64,000 nt of DNA from Virgibacillus litoralis (GCF_017873675.1 NZ_JAGGKK010000004.1:62001-126000), one strand, 5' to 3'. Shown: positions 53,682 to 63,948, numbered from the stretch's first letter. The notes: generated by a model not told the origin, from the letters alone. Numbers and translations: made by a program.

Positions 53682-53711
53682 AAAAAATAAAGAGCCACAA
53701 ATAAGGCTCTT
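53682..53711 (-). terminator. terminator of the small YjcZ-type gene
   Basis: On the minus strand AAGAGCC and GGCTCTT arms with an 8-nt loop are followed by TATTTTTT. The rest of 53470-53988 outside the small gene shows nothing I can support. Confidence 0.75.
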
Positions 53712-53758
53712 CATTAAGGAGGTTAAATTCATTTTCCAGGTTTATAGCGTATTATGGT

Positions 53759-53848
53759 TTAGTAATAGAAGGATGCACCGACGATAATTAAAAGGATAAA
53801 TAGTACGACAATTAAAACAAAGCTGTCATTATATCCACATTTACTCAT
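53759..53848 (-). CDS. YjcZ-family small sporulation membrane protein
   Basis: A 29-aa peptide: a short polar start (MSKCGYNDS) and one helix (FVLIVVLFILLIIVGASFYY). This is the layout of the YjcZ family, small proteins found in spores of bacilli. AGGGGGTG lies seven to eight bases before the ATG, and a terminator follows. It indicates a spore-forming host. Confidence 0.85.
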   Translation of the reverse strand: MSKCGYNDSFVLIVVLFILLIIVGASFYY

Positions 53849-53988
53849 AAAGAGTCACCCCCTTGAAAAGTAGATAATACATATTACTCAAACTTTTACT
53901 TTTCGATTGGGCATAAACCATATCACTAAGTTTATTTAATTTATTTTGGTTCAATATCGAACCCTTCATGAAAATCGGCAGATAGATT

Positions 53989-55359
53989 TTATTTCAAATC
54001 TAATTGAACTACACATTCCACATGCCCTGTCTGTGGAAACATATCAACTGGCTGAACTTCTTGTGTAGCGTATCCTCTATCCTCCAGCACACGTAAATCC
54101 CGTGCTAATGTTGATGGATTACAGGATACATACACAATTCGCTTGGGCTTCATTTCAGTCATTGCTTTAAGAAGCTCTTCGTCACAGCCTTTTCGTGGTG
54201 GGTCGACGACGATCACATCCGGATTTAACCCTTGCATTTTCCACCATGGCATGACTTTTTCTGCTTCACCAACATAGAATTCTGCGTTTGTAATTCCGTT
54301 TAGCTTAGCGTTCTTTTTGGCATCGCTGATTGCTTCTGGCACAACTTCGACACCGTATACCTTTCTCGCTTTTTGGGCCATAAATAACGAGATCGTTCCA
54401 ATACCGCAATAAGCATCGATTACAGTATCCTTCGTTCCAATATCAGCATATTCCAGTGCCTTATCGTAGAGTTTCTTGGTTTGTGTTGGGTTCACCTGGT
54501 AAAATGATTTTGCTGAGATGGCAAAGGTGATTTCACCAATTTTGTCGTGAATATATTCATCACCCCAGATTACTTTTGACTCATCCCCCATGATGACATT
54601 GGTCCTTTTATGATTAACATTATGAACGACAGATTTTATATGGGGAAACTCACTAGTAAGTTCCTTTACCAGCTCATCTTGATGCGGCAATTTATCTGTC
54701 CGCGTTACAAGTACGACCATAATATCCTTCGTCTCTTCACCTGTTCGGACCATGATATGGCGAAGTACCCCTTTATGATCTTGCTCGTTATAAGCTTGGA
54801 TGCCAAGTCTATTGGCAATGTCTCTTACAGTCTTCACAACGTCATTTATCACTTCATTATGCGTCACACATGTTTCCGTATTTTCGATAATTCGGTGGCT
54901 GCGTTTTTGATAAAATCCAGTTATGAGTTCACCGTTTTTTTCGCCAACTGGAATTTGCACTTTGTTCCGATAGTGTAATGGATCATCCATACCGATAATT
55001 GGTAATACTTGCACATGTTCAAGGTGTGCAATTTTTTTCATCGCATTCTTCACTTGGTTTTGTTTCATCTCAAGCTGCAGTGAATAACTCATATGCTGGA
55101 GACCGCAACCATTACAATGAACATGGCAGACAGGTTCGATCCGATCTGGACTCTCTTTTGTTAGTTCAAGTAATTTTCCGAAACCAAAATTTTTGTTTGC
55201 TTTAACAACTTTTACTTTCCCTTCTTCTCCTGGTAGGGCCTCTGGAACAAACAATGGATAGCCGTTAATTTTTCCGACACCATTCCCTTCATGGGTGAGA
55301 TCCTCGAAGTTAAGTGTAATTGTTTCATTCTTTTCCACTGGAGCATTTTGTTTAGCCAT
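53989..55359 (-). CDS. rlmCD: 23S rRNA (uracil-C5)-methyltransferase, RlmCD/RumA type
   Basis: Methylates uracil C5 in 23S rRNA with S-adenosylmethionine. 456 aa: N-terminal TRAM domain (EGNGVGKINGYPLFVPEALP), an iron-sulfur-type Cys cluster (CHVHCNGCGLQHM), and a methyltransferase domain with DAYCGIGTISLFMA, DPPRKGCD and the catalytic Cys in YVSCNPSTLARD. In B. subtilis one enzyme (YefA, RlmCD) modifies both U747 and U1939; a sole copy here suggests the same. Confidence 0.92.
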   Translation of the reverse strand: MAKQNAPVEKNETITLNFEDLTHEGNGVGKINGYPLFVPEALPGEEGKVKVVKANKNFGFGKLLELTKESPDRIEPVCHVHCNGCGLQHMSYSLQLEMKQNQVKNAMKKIAHLEHVQVLPIIGMDDPLHYRNKVQIPVGEKNGELITGFYQKRSHRIIENTETCVTHNEVINDVVKTVRDIANRLGIQAYNEQDHKGVLRHIMVRTGEETKDIMVVLVTRTDKLPHQDELVKELTSEFPHIKSVVHNVNHKRTNVIMGDESKVIWGDEYIHDKIGEITFAISAKSFYQVNPTQTKKLYDKALEYADIGTKDTVIDAYCGIGTISLFMAQKARKVYGVEVVPEAISDAKKNAKLNGITNAEFYVGEAEKVMPWWKMQGLNPDVIVVDPPRKGCDEELLKAMTEMKPKRIVYVSCNPSTLARDLRVLEDRGYATQEVQPVDMFPQTGHVECVVQLDLK

Positions 55360-55426
55360 TGGTACCTTCCTTTACGTTCTTGTATGTGATTATTATCTTA
55401 TCATAACCTGATTGACTATTTACATT

Positions 55427-55461
55427 ATAAAACCCTTGATGTCTTCGGTATACATCAAGGG
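55427..55461 (-). terminator. terminator of dgkB
   Basis: On the minus strand CCCTTGATGT and ACATCAAGGG form a perfect 10-bp stem with a 9-nt loop followed by TTTTATAA. Confidence 0.85.
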
Positions 55462-55469
55462 CTTAGCAT

Positions 55470-56378
55470 CTAACTTTTCTGTGATTCTACAAATTTATCT
55501 GGTACAAAAAACTCAATATGCTGTTGGAGATTCTTAAATTCTCCTGGAAGCATTCCACCAAATTCACCGTCTATATTTAACTGCATTTTTTCATCCGTAT
55601 CGACTTTTACTTCTTTTGCCTTCACGTAAATTACATGGCTGTCTTCAAGGTGTGCACCGCGAAGTGCCAGGCTTGCAATTCGAATAAACTCAGCCAAATT
55701 AGCTTTTTTCAAAATAAGCAAATCAAAATATCCATCGTCAAGCTTGGCATCTGGAGCAAGCTTCTCAAAGCCTGCAACCGAATTGGAGTTTGAAATTAGA
55801 AACAACATAATTTCTTCATCAACAATATTTCCGTCATATTCTATTTTTGCTCGTATCGGCTTCAGGGAAGGAAGCATCTCAATTCCCTTCATATAATAGG
55901 CCATCTGACCAAGCATTGTTTTCAATTTACTAGGAACTTCATAGGTTAACTCAGTAAGTTTACCGCCACCTGCTATATTCATGAAGTATTGATCGTTTAC
56001 GCGACCAATATCCAGCAGCATCGATTGATCAGACAAGATAACATCAACTGCTTTTTTGATATCGCGAGGGATACACAATGCCCTGGCAAAATCATTTGTC
56101 GTTCCCATTGGGATAATCCCAAGCTTTGGGCGATATTCTTGTTCAGCCATTCCGTTTATAACTTCATTAATAGTACCGTCTCCGCCTGCAGCTACAATTA
56201 AGTCAAAGCCCCGTTTAACAGCAGTTCTCGCTGCGTTTATAGCATCACCTTCACTAGTTGTAGCGTGTGTGGATGTTTCATACCCAGCAACTTCAAAACG
56301 CTCTAATACTGGTGCTAATTCTTTTTTAAATGCTTCACGACCTGATGTTGGATTATAAATGATCCGGGCTGTCTTCAT
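55470..56378 (-). CDS. dgkB: diacylglycerol kinase DgkB
   Basis: Soluble lipid kinase of 302 aa that returns diacylglycerol from lipoteichoic acid synthesis to phosphatidic acid. Signatures are IYNPTSGREAFKKEL, the catalytic loop VAAGGDGTINEVINGM, LGIIPMGTTNDFARAL and the C-terminal LNIDGEFGGMLP. GGGGGAGGG precedes the ATG. It lies 148 nt downstream of gatB in the same direction, as in many bacilli. Confidence 0.94.
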   Translation of the reverse strand: MKTARIIYNPTSGREAFKKELAPVLERFEVAGYETSTHATTSEGDAINAARTAVKRGFDLIVAAGGDGTINEVINGMAEQEYRPKLGIIPMGTTNDFARALCIPRDIKKAVDVILSDQSMLLDIGRVNDQYFMNIAGGGKLTELTYEVPSKLKTMLGQMAYYMKGIEMLPSLKPIRAKIEYDGNIVDEEIMLFLISNSNSVAGFEKLAPDAKLDDGYFDLLILKKANLAEFIRIASLALRGAHLEDSHVIYVKAKEVKVDTDEKMQLNIDGEFGGMLPGEFKNLQQHIEFFVPDKFVESQKS

Positions 56379-56480
56379 TGTGGATCCCTCCCCCCTGCTG
56401 TTTCATACTAATCTATATTTTACATCAACATTTATCATAGCCCTTTTTAGCAATTTTGAAAAGGGGTTTAACAGAATATT

Positions 56481-56514
56481 ATAGACTACTGTCACCCATT
56501 TGACAGTAGTCTAT
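56481..56514 (-). terminator. perfect hairpin after gatB
   Basis: ATAGACTACTGTCA pairs with its full complement over 14 bp around a 6-nt loop, 13 nt after the gatB stop. The tail (ATAATATTCT) is U-poor, so termination may be weak. Confidence 0.65.
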
Positions 56515-56526
56515 ATGTAAATCGTA

Positions 56527-57957
56527 TTACCTTTTATCCATTTCAGCTGCAAGAATTTTGTTGACCATAGGCGGATTTGCCTGTCCTTTGGTAGCTTTCA
56601 TTACCTGACCAACGAGGAATCCCTTCGCACGTTCTTTTCCGTTTTTGTAGTCGATGATTGACTGCTCATTTTCATCGAGAATTTTTGTGATGATTTCGGT
56701 TAACTGACCTTCATCGGAAATTTGTACAAGACCTTTCTCTTTAACAATCTTTTCCGGGTCGCCGCCATTTTCAACTAACTCCGCGAAAACTTTCTTGGCG
56801 ATTTTTGATGAAATCGTTCCGTCTTCTATAAGCTTGATCATTTTAGCTAGTGATTCTGGTGTTAAGGCAAGTTCATTTAATTCTTTTGAATGTTTATTCA
56901 TATAACCTGACACTTCGCCCATCAGCCAATTTGATGCTTGTTTAATATCAGCATTATGATCCACTGTTACCTGGAAGAAATCGGACATTTCCTTGGAATT
57001 CGTTAACACTTCAGCATCATATTCCGGTAATCCAAGCTCATCTATATAGCGCTTTTTACGTGCGCCTGGAAGTTCGGGAATCTCCTTTCGAATCCGTTCT
57101 TTCCATGCTTCATCAATATATAATGGTACAAGGTCTGGCTCCGGAAAATAACGATAATCATCCGAACCTTCCTTAACACGCATTAGGACTGTTTCTTTTG
57201 ATTTCTCATCATAACGGCGTGTTTCCTGTAAAATTTCACCACCAGCTAAAAGAACCTTTTCCTGACGCTTTTCTTCAAATTCCAATCCTTTTTGTACAAA
57301 GTTAAAGGAGTTTAGGTTTTTCAATTCTGATTTTGTGCCGAATTCTTCCTGCCCTATTGGACGGATAGATAAGTTGGCATCACACCTTAGTGACCCTTCT
57401 TCCATTTTACAGTCGGAGACACCGGTATATTGAATAATGTTTTTCAATTTTTCCAGGTATGCATACGCCTCTTCTGGTGATTGCATATCTGGCTCGGACA
57501 CAATTTCTACTAACGGGGTGCCCTGACGGTTAAAGTCAACCAGTGAATAGCCGTCATCCTGGTGATTTAATTTACCTGCATCCTCTTCAATATGAAGACG
57601 AGTAATTCCAATTCGTTTCTTTTCTCCATTTACTTCAATTTCAATCCAGCCGTTTTCGCCAATTGGCTTATCAAACTGGGAAATCTGGTATGCTTTTGGA
57701 TTGTCCGGATAAAAATAGTTCTTACGGTCGAATTTTGTATCTGTTGCAATTTCACAATTTAGTGCAAGTGCAGCCTTCATAGCAAAATTCACCACTTCTT
57801 CATTTAATACGGGAAGAACACCGGGATACCCAAGATCAATTGGATTAACATTTGAATTCGGCTCTGCGCCAAATGCATTAGGACTTGGACTGAAAATTTT
57901 GGAGTCTGTTTTTAACTCAACGTGTACTTCTAGACCAATAACTGTTTCGAAATTCAT
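56527..57957 (-). CDS. gatB: aspartyl/glutamyl-tRNA amidotransferase subunit B
   Basis: The tRNA-binding and kinase-like subunit of GatCAB, which amidates Glu-tRNA(Gln) (and Asp-tRNA(Asn)). 476 aa with [45 protein letters not shown] and the YqeY-like C-terminal domain. Its ATG overlaps the gatA stop by one base (TAATG). Confidence 0.98.
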   Translation of the reverse strand: MNFETVIGLEVHVELKTDSKIFSPSPNAFGAEPNSNVNPIDLGYPGVLPVLNEEVVNFAMKAALALNCEIATDTKFDRKNYFYPDNPKAYQISQFDKPIGENGWIEIEVNGEKKRIGITRLHIEEDAGKLNHQDDGYSLVDFNRQGTPLVEIVSEPDMQSPEEAYAYLEKLKNIIQYTGVSDCKMEEGSLRCDANLSIRPIGQEEFGTKSELKNLNSFNFVQKGLEFEEKRQEKVLLAGGEILQETRRYDEKSKETVLMRVKEGSDDYRYFPEPDLVPLYIDEAWKERIRKEIPELPGARKKRYIDELGLPEYDAEVLTNSKEMSDFFQVTVDHNADIKQASNWLMGEVSGYMNKHSKELNELALTPESLAKMIKLIEDGTISSKIAKKVFAELVENGGDPEKIVKEKGLVQISDEGQLTEIITKILDENEQSIIDYKNGKERAKGFLVGQVMKATKGQANPPMVNKILAAEMDKR

Positions 57958-59423
57958 TATTTTGCACCTCCCAGTTGAGGTCGTTTTGTGTGATGGTCTG
58001 TTGCTTGTTCATATGCATACGCTGCACGATAAACGGTACTCTCGTCAAAATGCTTTCCTATAATTTGTAAGCCAAAAGGAAGTCCTTTTTCCGAAAATCC
58101 ACATGGTACAGAAATTCCGGGAACACCAGCAAGGTTTACCGGTATGGTCAGAATATCGTTTGCGTACATTGTTAATGGATCATCAACTTTTTCACCAATT
58201 TTAAAGGCAGGTGTTGGTGTTGTTGGTCCAATTACAACATCATAGTCTTCAAAAATCTTATCAAAATCATTTTTGATTAATGTACGAACTTTTTGTGCTT
58301 TCTTATAATATGCATCATAGTAGCCTGAGCTTAATGCAAATGTTCCGAGCATTATACGGCGTTTCACTTCTTCTCCAAACCCTTCACTACGGGAATTCTT
58401 GAACATATCAATCATATTATTGGAATTCTCAGAGCGCACACCATATCGTACACCATCGAAGCGTGCAAGGTTTGCAGATGCTTCTGATGATGCTAATAAA
58501 TAATAGGTTGCAACTGCATATTTAGAATGTGGTAATGATACTTCTTCCCACTCAGCGCCTAGGGATTCGTAAACTTTCAACGCATTCATGACAGATTCTT
58601 TAACCTCAGGCTCAACACCTTCAGCAAGATATTCTTTTGGTACAGCGATTTTTAGTCCTTTCACATCACCGGTCAGTGCCTTGGTGTATTCAGGAACATC
58701 AATATCAGCGCTGGTTGAATCCATTTTGTCATGTCCTGAAATAACTTCCAGTACTCGTGCATTATCTTCAACGTTCCGTGTGATTGGGCCGATTTGATCC
58801 AAAGACGATGCAAATGCCACCAATCCAAAACGCGATACTCTTCCATATGTAGGCTTTAACCCAACAACTCCACAAAATGCGGCAGGCTGACGGATTGAAC
58901 CACCTGTGTCAGAACCTAAAGAAAACAACACTTCTCCTGCTGCTACAGATGCTGCTGATCCGCCACTTGAACCACCTGGAACATGATCAGTATTCCATGG
59001 GTTGCGAGTTGGCATATAGCTCGAATTTTCATTTGATGAGCCCATCGCGAATTCATCCATATTCAGCTTACCAATTGTTACAGCCTTTTCATTGTTCAGC
59101 TTCTCAACAACATTTGCATTGTAAAGCGGGTCACCAAAGTTTTTCAAAAATTGACTCCCACATGTTGTACGCAATCCTTTGGTTACAATATTATCCTTAA
59201 TACCGCTTGGGATACCAAATAAACGCGCTGTTTCATCCGGGGCAGCATCCAATTGCTTTGCCTGACTGCGTGCATGCTCTTCATCCAATGTCAAAAAGGC
59301 CTGTACCTGATCATCGACCTCATTAATACGGTCATACGACGTATCAACCAAATCTTCTACTGAAATTTCTTTATTATGTAGCATTGTTTCTAATTCTTTT
59401 ATGCTATGGTCAAATAGCGACAT
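57957..59423 (-). CDS. gatA: aspartyl/glutamyl-tRNA amidotransferase subunit A
   Basis: Amidase-signature subunit of 488 aa that releases ammonia from glutamine. The Ser-cisSer-Lys triad is visible: Lys in [12 protein letters not shown], the cis-Ser in [13 protein letters not shown] and the nucleophile Ser in [20 protein letters not shown] precedes the ATG, 11 nt after gatC. Confidence 0.98.
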   Translation of the reverse strand: MSLFDHSIKELETMLHNKEISVEDLVDTSYDRINEVDDQVQAFLTLDEEHARSQAKQLDAAPDETARLFGIPSGIKDNIVTKGLRTTCGSQFLKNFGDPLYNANVVEKLNNEKAVTIGKLNMDEFAMGSSNENSSYMPTRNPWNTDHVPGGSSGGSAASVAAGEVLFSLGSDTGGSIRQPAAFCGVVGLKPTYGRVSRFGLVAFASSLDQIGPITRNVEDNARVLEVISGHDKMDSTSADIDVPEYTKALTGDVKGLKIAVPKEYLAEGVEPEVKESVMNALKVYESLGAEWEEVSLPHSKYAVATYYLLASSEASANLARFDGVRYGVRSENSNNMIDMFKNSRSEGFGEEVKRRIMLGTFALSSGYYDAYYKKAQKVRTLIKNDFDKIFEDYDVVIGPTTPTPAFKIGEKVDDPLTMYANDILTIPVNLAGVPGISVPCGFSEKGLPFGLQIIGKHFDESTVYRAAYAYEQATDHHTKRPQLGGAK

Positions 59424-59434
59424 GCTGTTCCCTC

Positions 59435-59725
59435 CTACTCCAAAATCGATGGTACACGAAAATAACCATTCTGCTTATCAGGAGCATTCTTTAATGCATC
59501 CTCTTTTGAAATCCATTCTTTAGGCTCGTCCTTACGAAGAACATTTTTCAAATCCATTACATGTGTCGTAGGCTCCACACCATCTGTATCCAATTCATTT
59601 AATTGTTCGGCATAATCTATTATTGAACTGAGCTGGTCCGTAAACAGATCTGCCTCATCTTCTGTAACTGCAAGTCTTGCTAAGTGGGCAACATGCTTTA
59701 CTTGATCCTTTGAAATATCTGCCAT
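59435..59725 (-). CDS. gatC: aspartyl/glutamyl-tRNA amidotransferase subunit C
   Basis: Small 96-aa linker subunit that stabilises GatA-GatB ([38 protein letters not shown]). The frame begins at 59740, but the ATG at 59725 has GGAGGTG upstream and gives the usual MADISKDQV start. First gene of gatCAB. Confidence 0.96.
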   Translation of the reverse strand: MADISKDQVKHVAHLARLAVTEDEADLFTDQLSSIIDYAEQLNELDTDGVEPTTHVMDLKNVLRKDEPKEWISKEDALKNAPDKQNGYFRVPSILE

Positions 59726-59831
59726 AAATGACACCTCCATGAAAGGTTGTTTTTATTATTTTAATCGATTTTTTATTTTAAAAGACACTATTGATAATAG
59801 CAGAAACCGTCTTGTGTAATCAACTAAACAG

Positions 59832-59869
59832 AAAAACCACTTCCCTCATTAAGGAGGAAAGTGGTTTTT
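59832..59869 (-). terminator. terminator of putP
   Basis: AAAAACCACTT pairs with AAGTGGTTTTT across an inner CCTC/GAGG region; A-rich and T-rich flanks allow use on both strands. Confidence 0.82.
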
Positions 59870-59880
59870 GAATTAATCAA

Positions 59881-61401
59881 TTATTCGTTAAATGTTGCTT
59901 CAGCTTTATCAAAATCAGCTTCAATCTCTGGTGAAGGCTTTCCTAATTTACTAACTAATACAGCAACAATTAAGTTGAGGATGAAACCAGGAACGATTTC
60001 ATAAAGGTCGAATATTCCACCTTCTAGGAATTCACCCCAAACGATAACGGTAACAGCACCAACAATAATACCTGCTAATGCGCCGTTTCGAGTAAACTTC
60101 TTCCAGAATAGTGCTAGTATTACAGTTGGCCCAAATGCTGCACCAAATCCAGCCCATGCATAACTCACGAGTTCTAGTACAGAACTATCTGGATTCATAG
60201 CAATTAGTGCTGCGATTAAAGCAATTCCAAGTGTAGCAAATCTGCCAATCCATACAAGTTCTTTGTCAGAAGCATCACGACGGAAAAGAGCTCTGTAAAC
60301 ATCTTCCGCAACAGCAGATGATGATACTAACAACTGCGAGTCAATTGTACTCATAATAGCTGAAAGGATCGCAGCTAATAAGATACCCGCAATAATTGGG
60401 TTAAATAAAATTTGAGAAAATGCGATGAAGATTTTTTCTGGATCTTCAAGCATTTGGAATCCATTTTCAGTAATTACGCTAATCCCAAATTCAGATAAAA
60501 CGCCAACGTCTTGTGTGTGAATAAATGCTAATCCGACAAAACCTGTAAATATTGCGCCATAAAGTCCAAGGATCATCCATGTCGTTCCAATAAAACGTGC
60601 TTTTGGAACATCCTTATGTGAACGCAATGCCATAAAGCGGACAAGTATATGTGGTTGGCCAAAATAACCAAGTCCCCAAGCTAGAGAAGATATAATTGCC
60701 ATAATACCAACTCCTTGCACCATTGTTAAATGGTCAGGGTTGATTTGTCCTACTGCATTTACTGCAGTGCTCCAGCCACCCATTTCATTAAGGGCAACAA
60801 TTGGAACTAGAATTAGTGCTAGAAACATTAGAATACCTTGAATAAAGTCAGTCCAAGTAACGGCTAAGAAACCACCTAATAATGTATATGAAACAACTAC
60901 TAATGTACCTATCCATAATGCTGAATTGTAAGATAAACCAAATGATGCTTCAAATAATTTCGCTCCGGCCACCATTCCTGATGAAGTATAAAAAGTGAAG
61001 AATAATAAAATGACTAAAGCAGAGATAACGCGTAGTACGTGAGACTTGTCTTTAAAGCGATTCTCTAAGAAGTCTGGAACTGTAATAGAGTCATTGGAAA
61101 CCTCTGTATAAATACGTAGACGTTTCGCAACAAATTGCCAGTTTAAGTAAGCACCTATTGCCAACCCGACTGCAATCCACGCTGATCCCATTCCTGATGC
61201 ATAAACAGCACCCGGCAGACCTAGTAGTAACCATCCACTCATATCCGAGGCACCGGCACTTAATGCTGCGACTCCTGGTCCAAGTGAACGTCCGCCTAAT
61301 ACATAGTCAGATAAATCGTTTGTCATACGGTACATTACAATACCAATAACAAGCATACCTATTAAATAAACAATAAACGTAATCAGTGTTTCAAGACCCA
61401 T
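59881..61401 (-). CDS. putP: sodium/proline symporter
   Basis: SSS-family sodium symporter of 506 aa with about 13 helices. PutP/OpuE signatures are present: LGGRSLGPGVAALSAGASDMSG near the N terminus, FGQPHILVRFMAL, and AAILSAIMSTIDSQLLVSSS in the sodium-binding helix. It may serve proline nutrition or, as OpuE does in B. subtilis, osmoprotection. The stop of a 35-aa membrane peptide gene is one base upstream of its ATG; GGGAGG lies within that small gene. Confidence 0.93.
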   Translation of the reverse strand: MGLETLITFIVYLIGMLVIGIVMYRMTNDLSDYVLGGRSLGPGVAALSAGASDMSGWLLLGLPGAVYASGMGSAWIAVGLAIGAYLNWQFVAKRLRIYTEVSNDSITVPDFLENRFKDKSHVLRVISALVILLFFTFYTSSGMVAGAKLFEASFGLSYNSALWIGTLVVVSYTLLGGFLAVTWTDFIQGILMFLALILVPIVALNEMGGWSTAVNAVGQINPDHLTMVQGVGIMAIISSLAWGLGYFGQPHILVRFMALRSHKDVPKARFIGTTWMILGLYGAIFTGFVGLAFIHTQDVGVLSEFGISVITENGFQMLEDPEKIFIAFSQILFNPIIAGILLAAILSAIMSTIDSQLLVSSSAVAEDVYRALFRRDASDKELVWIGRFATLGIALIAALIAMNPDSSVLELVSYAWAGFGAAFGPTVILALFWKKFTRNGALAGIIVGAVTVIVWGEFLEGGIFDLYEIVPGFILNLIVAVLVSKLGKPSPEIEADFDKAEATFNE

Positions 61402-61509
61402 CTACTTTTTCCTCCCTTCTGTGAACATTGTAATAATTGATAGTAAAATCAAAATCGGCATAGGTATAAATAACCAAAGCCACGATGCACCCGAAATAGC
61501 GTATTCCAT
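61402..61509 (-). CDS. symporter small accessory protein, 35 aa
   Basis: A one-helix peptide (ASWLWLFIPMPILILLSIIT) with a basic tail (EGRKK), starting at an ATG with AGGGGAG upstream. The TAG ends directly before the putP ATG, so the genes are translationally coupled. Very short membrane proteins of this kind precede SSS symporter genes in Firmicutes and are annotated as symporter small accessory proteins. Confidence 0.8.
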   Translation of the reverse strand: MEYAISGASWLWLFIPMPILILLSIITMFTEGRKK

Positions 61510-61824
61510 TGGCGCACTCCCCTTTCTGAATTTTTTAAATTATGCTACATTTCAATAATAGCACAAATATAATACTTTCACACCACAAAATTTTTTACAA
61601 CAGTGCTAGGTTAATTCTAAACCTTTAGATAATTGTGTTATTTTTTAATGCGTTGCTATTATAGGACTTATAGAGCATTTTAAAATGTGAAAAAATTACA
61701 GATTCTTGGATTGCTAAATACATATTTTTTCTTAAATAGAGGATATTTTGGAATATATTGGAATGAATAAGCTGATCTTGCCATGAGGCGATGTTCTTTT
61801 TTTGAGGTTAATTTTTGATATCCT

Positions 61825-62300
61825 TTCTGCCGATGTTTGAGCTCATTCTGTTGATGTTTCTTGCTCTTCTGTTGATGTTCTCGCTCTTCTGTTGATGTTC
61901 CCTGTTCTTCTGTCGATGTTCCCTGTTCTTCTGTCGATGTTCCCTGCTCTTCTGTCGATGTTCCCTGCTCTTCTGTCGATGTTCCCTGCTCTTCTGTCGA
62001 TGTTCCCTGCTCTTCTGTTGATGTTCCCGGCTCTTCTGTTGATGTTCATGCTCGTTCTGTTGATGTTCCTGCTCTTCTGTCGATGTTCTTGCTCGTTCTG
62101 TTGATGTTCTCGCTCTTCTGTTGATGTTCTCGCTCTTCTGTTGATGTTCATGCTCTTCTGTTGATGTTCCTGCTCTTCTGTCGATGTTCCCTGCTCTTCT
62201 GTCGATGTTTCCGCTCTTCTGTTGATGTTCATGCTCGTTCTGTTGATGTTCCGCTCGTTCTGTTGATGTACCCACCGATTCCCTGCTCGTTCTGTTAATG
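61825..62300. repeat. 20-21-bp minisatellite, 23 units
   Basis: Twenty-three copies of TTCTGTTGATG (or TTCTGTCGATG) spaced 20 or 21 bp apart (one gap of 32), with GTTCCCTGCTC-type linkers. The mixed 20/21 spacing shifts reading frame, so the glutamine/arginine-rich frames on the minus strand are not taken as protein. The core matches that of the array at 1588. The flanks 61510-61824 and 62301-62361 show only AT-rich DNA. Confidence 0.92.
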
Positions 62301-62361
62301 TATTGTTTTTCTAATAGATATTCCTTGTCTTATGCAAATATGTTCAAATTCTTTTCAAAAC

Positions 62362-62398
62362 AAAAAAAGACCTGAAATAGTTTCCACACTATTTCAGG
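62362..62398 (-). terminator. terminator of the regulator-peptide operon
   Basis: On the minus strand CCTGAAATAGT and ACTATTTCAGG form an 11-bp stem with a 6-nt loop followed by CTTTTTTTG. Confidence 0.9.
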
Positions 62399-62452
62399 CA
62401 AGTTCATCATATAGTAATAGGGTAAAAAAATTACTTGCTAGCTCTTCATAAT

Positions 62453-62590
62453 TTAGAAGAGACTTGAATCATGGCTAATTGAAAATACACTTGGTTCCAG
62501 GTCTGATGCTAATTCCGCTGGCTCTTGTGAGAATAGAAAGCCTGCTACTAGAAGTGTACCTAATGATACTGTTGCAATTAGTTTTTTCAT
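62453..62590 (-). CDS. candidate pre-pro signalling peptide of the RRNPP regulator, 45 aa
   Basis: Starts MKKLIATVSLGTLLVAGFLF, a short Sec-type export signal, followed by about 25 polar residues ending SVFSISHDSSLF. This is the size and layout of NprX, PapR and Phr precursors, in which a C-terminal 5-10-mer is released outside and re-imported. It lies 14 nt after the regulator gene, whose stop touches the GGAGGGG site of this gene, and before a strong terminator. The mature peptide cannot be fixed from one sequence. Confidence 0.75.
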   Translation of the reverse strand: MKKLIATVSLGTLLVAGFLFSQEPAELASDLEPSVFSISHDSSLF

Positions 62591-62604
62591 TTATCTCCCC
62601 TCCT

Positions 62605-63870
62605 TTACAGATTAATCAATTCTTCATAGGTGACATTTGCTAATTTATAATATTTAACAGAATCTTTATACTTGTTTAACCTCTCAAAATGTCTGCCGAG
62701 CATCTTGGCGTAATCAACTAAATTAGCAAAGTCCTTATGCTTTTGTAGGTACGGAATAAATTCATTGATTACCAGCGTTTCAAATTTCTCATTATCTTGC
62801 CTAATAGCATAGTTATAGGAATTAATAACATAATAATGAATTTTAAATGATTCTTTATTTTTCATGCTATCTAATAATTCAATTCCTTTATCAATCATTT
62901 CTCTTGTTTTATCAAAATCATATATTGAATAATATTCCTTAATTAATGATGTAACTGCGGTCAATCTAGCATTAAGTTCAACTTCAGGGTCATTTAGCAC
63001 CTCAACATAGTAGTGAATCGCCTGTTTTCTATCCCCTTTTGTAGAATGTAAATACCCTAGGTTCTGATTTGTCAGTTGGATGATCTGTCTATTCTTGCTC
63101 AATTCACCTAAGTGTTTAGCTAAATTATGGTTCTTAATCGACTTATCATACATTCTTATTCTTCGGTATGAAATTCCCAATACGATATGACATTGGGCAC
63201 ACCTTATAAAGTTATATTGTTTACGAAAAATATCAATAGCTTTATCAGAGTATTCAATTGCCTCAAGTGTATTATGCAATTTACTATGTGTGACAGCTAT
63301 TGTATATAGTAAATCTGCTATCTTTTCTTCAGATAATTCAAGCTGATTCAATTTTTCTTCAGCAATCTTGTACATTCGCATTGCCTGATTAAATTCATTT
63401 TTAGCTGTATTATAATTACCTTTAAACTTATACCAATAAAATAGATGCAAACTATCAAATGTTCCAGACATATCTGCTAGTCTATTAATTTGAGTTAATG
63501 CCTCTTCAAATTCACCCAGGATTAAAAAATACCTTATCTTATGAATCTCAAACATTATTAGACTGTCTGAATGATGTTCATACATTAAACTGTTTAATTC
63601 TTTGTATGTATTTATTATTTTCTCTTTGTCATTAACCTCAAACAGCATTTCATACCACTGCTGGCACTTGTCCCTAATTGTTTCATCTGTTTCGTTGTTC
63701 AGTTGAATTCCAAGTCGAGTGCACAATAGGCTTATTACGTTTGAACTTGCCTCTGTTTTTTGATTCTCTATTTTTGATAAGTATGCAAACGAGACAATTC
63801 CCTCAGCTAGTTCTGCTTGAGTCATTTCCTGTTTAATGCGGTGTAATTTGATATATGGACCTATTTCCAT
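62605..63870 (-). CDS. RRNPP-family (NprR/PlcR-like) peptide-responsive transcriptional regulator
   Basis: A 421-aa protein, close to NprR in length. Residues about 5-60 form an XRE helix-turn-helix (IKLHRIKQEMTQAELAEGIV, AYLSKIENQKTEASSNVISL). The rest is a chain of TPR units (FDSLHLFYWYKFKGNYNTAK, LGISYRRIRMYDKSIKNHNL, GYLHSTKGDRKQAIHYYVEV) that in relatives binds the imported peptide. The frame extends to 63987, but the ATG at 63870 follows GAGGTGGG and starts right at the HTH. A pre-pro-peptide gene is directly downstream. Confidence 0.87.
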   Translation of the reverse strand: MEIGPYIKLHRIKQEMTQAELAEGIVSFAYLSKIENQKTEASSNVISLLCTRLGIQLNNETDETIRDKCQQWYEMLFEVNDKEKIINTYKELNSLMYEHHSDSLIMFEIHKIRYFLILGEFEEALTQINRLADMSGTFDSLHLFYWYKFKGNYNTAKNEFNQAMRMYKIAEEKLNQLELSEEKIADLLYTIAVTHSKLHNTLEAIEYSDKAIDIFRKQYNFIRCAQCHIVLGISYRRIRMYDKSIKNHNLAKHLGELSKNRQIIQLTNQNLGYLHSTKGDRKQAIHYYVEVLNDPEVELNARLTAVTSLIKEYYSIYDFDKTREMIDKGIELLDSMKNKESFKIHYYVINSYNYAIRQDNEKFETLVINEFIPYLQKHKDFANLVDYAKMLGRHFERLNKYKDSVKYYKLANVTYEELINL

Positions 63871-63919
63871 CTTTATACCCACCTCACTAGCTGAATTTAA
63901 ACTCAAATTATTTAAAGTT

Positions 63920-63948
63920 TCTATATTTCTATAATAACATATTTTCAA
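63920..63948 (-). promoter_or_regulatory. SigA-type promoter of the RRNPP regulator
   Basis: TTGAAA, a 17-bp spacer and TATAGA, about 50 bp before the ATG at 63870. Confidence 0.55.

Noticed and set aside
61808-62275. Minus-strand frames rich in Gln, His and Arg over the second minisatellite
   Set aside because: Unit length varies between 20 and 21 bp, so any frame shifts within the array. No ribosome binding site; annotated as repeat.
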